From VRUE01 sp963704505 (GTDB taxonomy: Bacteria > Actinomycetota > Thermoleophilia > Solirubrobacterales > 70-9), in NCBI GenBank assembly GCA_963704505.1, contig OY969912.1, positions 3,022,346 to 3,086,345 of the forward strand: 64,000 nucleotides of DNA, given 5' to 3'. The notes below the pieces were generated by a model. That model was not told the DNA's origin and did not search any database. It saw nothing but the letters and a program-made list of their open reading frames with translations. Of the stretch, positions 55,521 through 64,000 are shown piece after piece. Positions within the stretch are counted from its first letter, which is position 1. Each line of letters starts with the position of its first letter. The translations under genes were made by a program, and so were the position numbers.

Positions 55521-55541
55521 GGTCTTAAGGTAAGGGTTGAA

Positions 55542-56549
55542 GTGAAGCGGGGACAAGCGAAAAGGAAGCGATCCTCCAAGACGCGGGATCGGCCCAAGAA
55601 AAAGGCCCTCTCGGGCCCGCGAAGGCCCGCAAAAAAGCCGAGGGCCAAGCGACGCGGAATAGTAGCAGCGTCGCGCCGCGTCGATCGCCGCGTCGATTCG
55701 CTGCTGCGCGGAGCCGAGGCGCCGATCGTCCGCTCGGCGCACCGGGCGCGGCTCGCCTGGGTGCGCTGGTCGCGTCGCCTCCTGCGCTGGGGGCGGCCGC
55801 TGTATACCGGCGCCGGCCGGGTGGCGCGTTGGATCGGCCGCCGCCTGCGACCGCTCGGCGTGCTCTCGCTGCGGCTGCTCGGGTTCGGCGAGCGGCGGGC
55901 CCGTGGGCTTGCCGCTCGCTCGGCGAGAGCGGCGACGAAGGCGAGCGGCGTCCTCACCCCGGAGCGCGGGATCTGCCTGACGATCGTTGCCTCGGCCGGC
56001 TTCCTGCTGGCGGCGCAGTTCGTCGACTACCGCGGCATCGAAGTCGGGCAGCCGGGCTACGCGGGCCTCCCGGAATTCGCCCGGGCCCCGACCGAAGGGC
56101 TTCAATCGCCGGTCGACGCTCACTCCTACGCCCTGGTGCCGGTGGCTCTGGCGGTCATCGTCCTCGCCCTGGTCGTGGCCCGGGGCGGGAATCGCCGGCT
56201 CGGGCGGGTCGTCTTCGCGCTCGGCCTGGCGAGCGCCCTCGTCGTCCTTCTGGTCGACCGCCCGGCCGGGCTCGACCTCGGCGAACAGGCCGCTCGTTTC
56301 GCCGGCGCCCATGCCGTCCTGACCGACGGCTTCTACGCGCAGCTCGCTTCCGCCGCCGGCATGATGCTCGGCGGCCTGCTGCTCCTCTATGCGCCCCAGA
56401 AACGCCGCGTCCGATCCAAGGGCGTCGGGGCCCGGAAAGTTCGGGCGACGGACTCAGACAATCGACCGGGCCGCAAGGCCAGGCCGCGAAAACCAAGCCT
56501 GGCAAGGACGCAGGGAGGGCTGCGACGCGAGCGCACCGATGGTGCGTGA
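55542..56549 (+). CDS. Membrane protein of unknown function with basic N-terminus
   Basis: 335 residues from GTG 55542, with AAGGG 6 nt upstream. The first 130 residues are exceptionally Arg/Lys-rich (KRGQAKRKRSSKTRDRPKKK, RRPAKKPRAKRRG). Four membrane helices follow: ICLTIVASAGFLLAAQFVDY, SYALVPVALAVIVLALVVA, LGRVVFALGLASALVVLLVD and AQLASAAGMMLGGLLLLYAP. The C-terminus is basic again. No family recognised. It lies between fusA and rpsL, divergent from the former and 65 bp before the latter. The basic tail could bind nucleic acid or anionic lipid; that is a guess. Confidence 0.7.
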   Translation: MKRGQAKRKRSSKTRDRPKKKALSGPRRPAKKPRAKRRGIVAASRRVDRRVDSLLRGAEAPIVRSAHRARLAWVRWSRRLLRWGRPLYTGAGRVARWIGRRLRPLGVLSLRLLGFGERRARGLAARSARAATKASGVLTPERGICLTIVASAGFLLAAQFVDYRGIEVGQPGYAGLPEFARAPTEGLQSPVDAHSYALVPVALAVIVLALVVARGGNRRLGRVVFALGLASALVVLLVDRPAGLDLGEQAARFAGAHAVLTDGFYAQLASAAGMMLGGLLLLYAPQKRRVRSKGVGARKVRATDSDNRPGRKARPRKPSLARTQGGLRRERTDGA

Positions 56550-56614
56550 GCTAGCGGACCGACCGAGGACACAGCCAGGTGCCGGTTTGCAGCGGACCTG
56601 TACTATGCGCGGCC

Positions 56615-57010
56615 GTGCCTAATACGAATCAACTTGTAAGGAAGGGCCGCAAGCGGCCCAAGAAGAAGACGACGACGCCGGGCCTCAAGTCGGGGCAAGG
56701 GCGCAAGAAGTCCGTTGCCGCGCCGCAGCGGCGCGGCGTCTGCACCCGCGTCGCGACCGTGACGCCGAAGAAGCCGAACTCGGCCCTGCGCAAGATCGCC
56801 CGAGTCCGACTGACCAACGGGATGGAGGTCACGACCTACATTCCCGGCGAGGGACACAATCTTCAGGAGCACTCGGTCGTCCTCGTCAGGGGCGGACGGG
56901 TCAAGGATCTGCCGGGCGTCCGCTACAAGGTCGTCCGCGGCACGCTCGATGCGGCCGGGGTCTCCGACCGCAAGCAGGGCCGCTCCCTCTACGGTGTGAA
57001 AGCTTCCTGA
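56615..57010 (+). CDS. rpsL: 30S ribosomal protein S12
   Basis: 131 residues from GTG 56615 (VPNTNQLVRKGRKRPKKK). The streptomycin-site motif TPKKPNSALRKIARVRL and GGRVKDLPGVRYKVVRG are intact, with Lys at the positions whose mutation gives resistance. TACTAT is 8 nt upstream of the GTG, and no ribosome site is seen. On the plus strand, opposite to fusA and rpoC, which is unusual. Confidence 0.96.
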   Translation: MPNTNQLVRKGRKRPKKKTTTPGLKSGQGRKKSVAAPQRRGVCTRVATVTPKKPNSALRKIARVRLTNGMEVTTYIPGEGHNLQEHSVVLVRGGRVKDLPGVRYKVVRGTLDAAGVSDRKQGRSLYGVKAS

Positions 57011-57480
57011 TGCCGCGCCGCTCTGCAGCTCAGATCCGGCCGGTCGAGCCCGACGCCCGTCATCGCAACCGCCTCGTCCAGCAGGTGATCAACAAGGTGA
57101 TGCGCGACGGCAAAAAGAGCCTCGCCGAGCGGATCGTCTACGACGCCCTCGCGATCGTCGCCGAGAAATCCGGCGAGGACGCGGTCGAGACCCTGGAGTC
57201 GGCTGTCAAACAGCTGACCCCGGTGCTCGAGGTTCGTTCCCGCCGTGTCGGTGGCGCCACCTACCAGGTCCCCGTCGAGGTCCCGGCGCGCCGCGCCCGC
57301 ACCCTCGCGGTCCGCTGGCTGGTCGACTACTCCCGTAATCGCCGTGAGTATTCGATGGCGGATCGTCTCGCGGCGGAGATCCTCGACTCGAACCAGCAGC
57401 AGGGCTCCGCCTGGAAGCGCAAGGACGACATTTACCGCATGGCCCAGGCCAACAAGGCCTTCGCGCATTACCGCTGGTAG
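57010..57480 (+). CDS. rpsG: 30S ribosomal protein S7
   Basis: 156 residues. Head organiser that binds 16S rRNA. MPRRSAAQIRPVEPDARHRN start, VTKLINKVM-type segment as LVQQVINKVMRDGKKSLAERIVYDAL, and RRVGGATYQVPVEV. TGATG overlap with rpsL. Its TAG stop begins the TAGCGT box before the next gene. Confidence 0.97.
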   Translation: MPRRSAAQIRPVEPDARHRNRLVQQVINKVMRDGKKSLAERIVYDALAIVAEKSGEDAVETLESAVKQLTPVLEVRSRRVGGATYQVPVEVPARRARTLAVRWLVDYSRNRREYSMADRLAAEILDSNQQQGSAWKRKDDIYRMAQANKAFAHYRW

Positions 57481-57490
57481 CGTCGGTCCC

Positions 57491-57967
57491 TTGACACGGC
57501 CGCTGCTCGCGATCGACATCGACGGCGTGATCAGCCTCTTCGGCTTCGACGAGGCACCCGCGCGCGACACCGCCCGCTTCGAGTTGGTCGACGGGGTCGT
57601 CCACTGCATCTCACTGCCCGCCGGCGAGCGGATCGAACGGCTGGGCGAGTACTTCGACCGCTTCTGGGCCACCGGCTGGGAGGACAAAGCGAACGACTAC
57701 ATGCCCAGCCTGATCGGCACCCCCGAGCTGCCGGTGATCACCTTCGACGGCTCCGCCCGGTTCGGCTCCGCCCATTGGAAGCTCGGCCCCCTCGAGCAAT
57801 ACAGCCGGGGACGGCCTCTCGCCTGGATCGACGACAGCCTCGAAGAGAGCTGTTACGAGTGGGCTCGTGACCGCGAGGAGCCGACTCTGCTGGTCCCCAC
57901 GGAGCCGGCCCGCGGCCTCGAGGAGGCGCAGACCGAAGCGTTGATCGCCTGGGCCAGGACTCTTTAG
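57491..57967 (+). CDS. HAD-like hydrolase domain protein
   Basis: 158 residues from a TTG at 57491. LLAIDIDGVISLFGF carries the HAD nucleophile motif DxDG; the C-terminal LAWIDDSLEESCYEW fits motif IV (DD). Resembles the HAD domain of secondary Swiss-army-knife-type proteins common in actinobacteria. A phosphatase activity is plausible but unproven. TAGCGT lies 7 nt before the TTG and overlaps the rpsG stop. Confidence 0.8.
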   Translation: MTRPLLAIDIDGVISLFGFDEAPARDTARFELVDGVVHCISLPAGERIERLGEYFDRFWATGWEDKANDYMPSLIGTPELPVITFDGSARFGSAHWKLGPLEQYSRGRPLAWIDDSLEESCYEWARDREEPTLLVPTEPARGLEEAQTEALIAWARTL

Positions 57968-57976
57968 ACTGAGCGC

Positions 57977-58288
57977 GTGTCTGGCTTCTGGCCAATCTTC
58001 TTCCTCTTGGTCGTGCTGAAGATCCCGGTCTTCAGCGCGCTTGGGCTGATCTGGTGGGCGATCCAAGAACCCGATCCGGAGACCGACTCCAGCGAGGACT
58101 CGGGTCATGGCTTCAACCGCTGGCGTGCCTCACCCCGCCCCCGCGGCCCGCACACCGGGCCTTTCGGCGGCGTCGCCAGACCGGGGTTCCGCACCCGCCC
58201 GGCGGAACTTGTGAGCGACCGCAGGGAGCGGGTTCCGCCGGATGGGTGCGGAACCCCGGTCCCGGCACACACCCGTCAAGCCGACTGA
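57977..58288 (+). CDS. Small single-helix membrane protein, tail encoded by a repeat
   Basis: 103 residues, GTG start, TAGACT 6 nt upstream and overlapping the previous stop. One membrane helix (WPIFFLLVVLKIPVFSALGLIWWAI) and an acidic stretch EPDPETDSSED. From about residue 65 the coding sequence is hairpin element copy 2, so the last 40 residues are probably repeat-derived. The stop overlaps the convergent monooxygenase gene by 13 bp. Function unknown. Confidence 0.6.
   Translation: MSGFWPIFFLLVVLKIPVFSALGLIWWAIQEPDPETDSSEDSGHGFNRWRASPRPRGPHTGPFGGVARPGFRTRPAELVSDRRERVPPDGCGTPVPAHTRQAD
58180..58260 (+). repeat. Covarying hairpin element, copy 2
   Basis: Outer arms ACCGGGGTTCCGCACCC (58180-58196) and GGGTGCGGAACCCCGGT (58244-58260) are perfect. 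A 2-nt mismatch leads to perfect inner arms CCGGCGGAAC (58199-58208) and GTTCCGCCGG (58232-58241). The 23-nt loop starts TTGTGAGC. It lies at the meeting point of convergent genes, inside the small membrane gene. Confidence 0.85.
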
Positions 58289-59598
58289 GCGGCCCGCCGC
58301 CGCTCGCGGCGAATCTCACGCAGATAGGGGTGGAAGTCCACCTCGATCGTGTGACGCTTAGAGGCGACGAAGCGCTTTTTCAGCTTCCCCTCGTCGGCCG
58401 CGATCCACTGTCGCATCGCGGCCGCCGGAGGTAGGGCCGAGCGGCCGGAGAGCAGGTCGCCGACCCATTCCGCCTGCTGCTCGGCGATCGGCATGATCGG
58501 GCCGAGGGGCTGGATGAACCCGATGAAGTAGAGCCCGGGGTTCTCGACCGAGACGACCCGCTGATAGAGCTGCAGCCGGTTGTCCTTGGTCGAGACCAGC
58601 GACTCGTCGATGAAGGGAAAGGCGATCTTGTAGCCGGTGCAATAGACGACGAGGTCGATCTCCTCCTCGCTGCCGTCCTCGAAGCGGACCGTGCGACCGC
58701 CCTCGAAGGAGCTGATGTTGGGCTTGGCGGTGATGTCGCCGTGCCCGAGACGGGGCAGGAGCTCCGAGGAGACCGTCGGGTGCGCCTCGAGCAGCTTGTG
58801 GTCCGGTTCGGGCAGGCCATACGCGGTCATGTCCCCCACCGCGACGTCGAGCAGCCGCGACATGAAGAAGCGCTGCACAGGCAGCGGCAGGTAGCTGGCG
58901 ATCGCCGGGTTGACCGCATCGATCGGCTTGCCGCCCAGGTATTTCGGCAGCACGTAGGCGCCGCGGCGCATTGCCAGGAAGGTCTTCTCCGCGATCCGCG
59001 ACGCCTCGACCGCGATGTCGACCGCCGAGTTGCCGATACCGAGGACGAGCACCCGCCTGCCGACGAGGATGTCGGGCTCGCGGTAGTAGTGGGCGTGCAT
59101 CTGCTCACCGGCGAAGTCCTCCGAACCGGGGAAGGGCGGTTCCGGCCAACGCGGGTTCCAGTGGTGCCCGTTGGCGACCAGCACGGCGCTGTAGCGCTCG
59201 GTCGAGCGGCCGCCGTCGGCGTCCTCGACCGTCACCTCCCAGCCGTCCTGAACCGGCTCCACGAGCACGACCTCGGTGCGGAAGGTGATCGTCTCGACCA
59301 GCCCGAAGCGCTCCACGTATTCGTCGAAGTAGGCGGCGACCTGAAAGTGATTCGGGTAGTCCGGGTACTCGTCGGGCATCGGGTGCGCCCGGTAGGTCAT
59401 CGCCTCCCGGGAGCTGTTGATGTGCAGCGAGCGGTAGGCGGAGGAGACGCCGTTGTCGTTCTCGAAGCGCCAGTTGCCACCGATCGTCGAGCCCTTCTCG
59501 AAGCAGTCGTAGGGGATCCCCCGCTGGCGCAGCGCGTTGCAGGCGACCATCCCTGAGGAACCGGCGCCGACGATGCAGACCTTCCCGGGACTGGCCAT
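58276..59598 (-). CDS. Flavin-containing monooxygenase
   Basis: 440 residues. FAD site GAGSSGMVACNALRQRG at residues 8-24, the FMO fingerprint FAGEQMHAHYY (FxGxxxHxxxY) and the NADPH site GIGNSAVDIAVEA. Oxygenates soft nucleophiles or ketones; the substrate is unknown, with Baeyer-Villiger activity as an alternative. TAGATT lies 9 nt before its ATG. The only minus-strand gene inside the block 55.5-60.7 kb. Confidence 0.92.
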   Translation of the reverse strand: MASPGKVCIVGAGSSGMVACNALRQRGIPYDCFEKGSTIGGNWRFENDNGVSSAYRSLHINSSREAMTYRAHPMPDEYPDYPNHFQVAAYFDEYVERFGLVETITFRTEVVLVEPVQDGWEVTVEDADGGRSTERYSAVLVANGHHWNPRWPEPPFPGSEDFAGEQMHAHYYREPDILVGRRVLVLGIGNSAVDIAVEASRIAEKTFLAMRRGAYVLPKYLGGKPIDAVNPAIASYLPLPVQRFFMSRLLDVAVGDMTAYGLPEPDHKLLEAHPTVSSELLPRLGHGDITAKPNISSFEGGRTVRFEDGSEEEIDLVVYCTGYKIAFPFIDESLVSTKDNRLQLYQRVVSVENPGLYFIGFIQPLGPIMPIAEQQAEWVGDLLSGRSALPPAAAMRQWIAADEGKLKKRFVASKRHTIEVDFHPYLREIRRERRRAAQSA

Positions 59599-59657
59599 CG
59601 ATTTGCCAATCTAGCGACCCCGCTCGCCCGGCGGACGCAGCAGCTAGCGTGCCCGCG

Positions 59658-60620
59658 ATGACCGAGGCTCTGGGCGCGCGACGCAACTGGCTGATCTGGC
59701 TGCTCGCGGCCCCGATCGCCGCCTGGGCCGTAGTTCGATTGTTCGGCATCGACGGTGGCACCTCGCTCAACCTGCTGATGGCCTTCACCCCGTACGCGGC
59801 GGTTGTCGCCCTGCTGGCGACCGGCCTGGCCGCCGCCCTGCGCAACTGGGCGGCGATGCTCGTCTGCGCTGCGGCCGCTGCCTGCCTGGCGCTGGTCGTC
59901 CTACCACGCGCCCTGGGCGACGGCGAAGCGGTCCCTGCCGGCGCCGAGACGGTGCGGGTGCTGTCGGCGAATCTCGCCAACGGAGCGGCGCACCCGGGTG
60001 AACTGCTCGAACTCGTCGAACGCCACCGCCCAGATCTGGTCACGATCGAGGAGGTCAAGCCGCTGTACATCCGCAGGCTGCAGAAACTCGGGATAGGCCG
60101 CTACCTCCGGCACTCGCTCCTCTCCGGCGGTGCCTCGTCGGATCACCCCGGCCAGGCGATCCTCTCCCGCCTGCCGATCCGTGCGTTGCCCGGAAGGGCG
60201 TCGGCGGATGGGCCGCGGGTGCTGCTCCGCCTTCGAGACGGCAGGGACCTTCGTGTCGCCGACGTCAGCGCGCCGACTCCGGGGTTGGGAGACCTCTCGG
60301 ACTGGCGGAACGACCTGCGCTCCCTGCCGGCCACGGGCGGTGGGCTTCCCTGGCTCCTGATCGGTGACTTCAACGCGACCCTGGACCAGTCCGAACTGCG
60401 AAACGTCGTCGACCGCGGCTACCGCGACGCCGGCTCGGTCACGGGCGAGGGCCTCGTTCCGACCTGGCCCACCGACACCGTCGCGCCCCCCCTGTTCGCG
60501 ATCGACCACGTCCTCGCCGACAAGCGCATCGGCATCGCGGACTACGGCGTCGACGACCTACCCGGCAGCGACCACCACGCCATCCACGCCACCCTCTTCC
60601 TGCCCCGAGGGCAGAAGTAG
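59658..60620 (+). CDS. Endonuclease/exonuclease/phosphatase (EEP) family membrane protein
   Basis: 320 residues from ATG 59658; GTG 59649 overlaps the TAGCGT box and is less likely. Three N-terminal membrane helices (WLIWLLAAPIAAWAVVRLF, LLMAFTPYAAVVALLATGLAAAL, AAMLVCAAAAACLALVVLP), then the EEP domain outside: VLSANLANG, TIEEV, LLIGDFNATLD, and the C-terminal IDHVLA and GSDHHAI active-site motifs. Members cut phosphodiesters in lipids or nucleic acids. Followed by hairpin element copy 3. Confidence 0.88.
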   Translation: MTEALGARRNWLIWLLAAPIAAWAVVRLFGIDGGTSLNLLMAFTPYAAVVALLATGLAAALRNWAAMLVCAAAAACLALVVLPRALGDGEAVPAGAETVRVLSANLANGAAHPGELLELVERHRPDLVTIEEVKPLYIRRLQKLGIGRYLRHSLLSGGASSDHPGQAILSRLPIRALPGRASADGPRVLLRLRDGRDLRVADVSAPTPGLGDLSDWRNDLRSLPATGGGLPWLLIGDFNATLDQSELRNVVDRGYRDAGSVTGEGLVPTWPTDTVAPPLFAIDHVLADKRIGIADYGVDDLPGSDHHAIHATLFLPRGQK

Positions 60621-60632
60621 AACGGGGTGCGT

Positions 60633-60678
60633 TTACGCGCCGAGCCCGCTTACGCGCCGACCAGCGTTACTCGGACGA
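60633..60678. repeat. Short tandem repeat, 17-bp period
   Basis: TTACGCGCCGA at 60633-60643 and again at 60650-60660, with a decayed third copy starting TTAC at 60667. It lies between the EEP stop and hairpin copy 3 and encodes nothing. Could be a protein-binding array or replication slippage. Confidence 0.5.
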
Positions 60679-60693
60679 ACCTGCAGGTCAGAC

Positions 60694-60772
60694 GAGAGGG
60701 CCGGGCGCCCATCCGGCGGAACTTGTGAGCCCCGAAGGGGCGGGTTCCGCAGGATGGGCGACCGGCCCTCTC
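60694..60772 (+). repeat. Covarying hairpin element, copy 3
   Basis: 29-nt arms 60694-60722 and 60744-60772 pair with two mismatches; the lower arm starts GAGAGGGCCGGGCGCCCAT, unrelated to copies 1 and 2. The 21-nt loop starts TTGTGAGC and ends GGGGCGG, with an inner GCCCC-GAA-GGGGC stem. It ends 2 nt before the rpoC stop codon on the minus strand, so it can end both rpoC and EEP transcripts. Confidence 0.85.
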
Positions 60773-60774
60773 CC

Positions 60775-64000
<3,226 letters not shown>

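Noticed and set aside
58180..60772. CRISPR-like repeats
   Set aside because: The repeated elements are single hairpins 2.4 kb apart, with no regular spacers or cas genes.

Overview
The window is a GC-rich bacterial chromosome segment that starts inside a diguanylate cyclase gene and ends inside rpoC. The gene content points to an actinobacterium, and my inference is the Thermoleophilia/Solirubrobacterales side of the phylum. The reasons are the very high GC, zinc-type ribosomal proteins (S4, S14, L36), a SigB/F partner-switching module, a DUF4349 membrane protein beside an ECF sigma factor, a ChoD-like GMC oxidoreductase, and many genes that look leaderless. No prophage, insertion sequence, plasmid gene or CRISPR array was seen.

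1-15.4 kb: partial CHASE-GGDEF cyclase; a GH3 enzyme; biotin genes bioB-bioF-bioD, then bioA after a MarR/MFS-efflux pair with a perfect inverted-repeat operator; ECF sigma factor with a DUF4349 membrane partner; Nudix hydrolase; an unknown protein divergent from LemA; rubredoxin and a GMC oxidoreductase; superoxide dismutase. 15.4-20.5 kb: a general-stress regulator cluster (SigB/F-type sigma factor, anti-sigma ATPase, STAS anti-anti-sigma protein, NTF2-like protein, GAF-SpoIIE phosphatase) next to an MscS channel. The sigma and anti-sigma genes carry matching GTTTG-N16-GGGTA promoters. 20.5-31 kb: a secreted glycosidase, tRNA-Pro(CGG), a DsbA-like protein, a 61-residue protein resembling the IF2 N-terminal fold, acyl-CoA synthetase, patatin phospholipase, DacB, LigA, SurE and TruA.

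31-57.5 kb: the ribosomal protein superoperon, mostly on the minus strand. Read in the direction of transcription it runs fusA, tuf, rpsJ-rplC-rplD-rplW-rplB-rpsS-rplV-rpsC-rplP-rpmC-rpsQ, rplN-rplX-rplE-rpsZ-rpsH-rplF-rplR-rpsE-rpmD-rplO, secY-adk-map, then rpmJ-rpsM-rpsK-rpsD-rpoA-rplQ. Two departures from the usual layout stand out. Three unrelated genes (a secreted penicillin-acylase-family protein, a secreted trypsin-like protease and an O-methyltransferase) lie between map and rpmJ, and infA is absent there. In addition rpsL-rpsG are on the plus strand, inside a 5-kb block between rpoC and fusA that is oppositely oriented to both. Several ribosomal proteins (S17, L22, L5, S5, S3, L15) carry long low-complexity extensions.

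57.5-64 kb: a HAD-like protein, a tiny membrane protein, a flavin monooxygenase, a membrane-anchored EEP-family phosphohydrolase, and the 3' three quarters of rpoC.

The most unusual signal is non-coding. A hairpin element occurs three times (about 24.6, 58.2 and 60.7 kb), always just after genes. Its tip is conserved (CCGGCGGAAC, then a loop beginning TTGTGAGC and ending GCGG), while its lower stem has a different sequence in each copy yet stays paired. A separate 142-bp element bounded by perfect 19-bp inverted repeats lies beside the first copy and can form competing stems. About twenty genes have a TANNNT-like box 6-10 nt before the start codon, which suggests widespread leaderless transcription.
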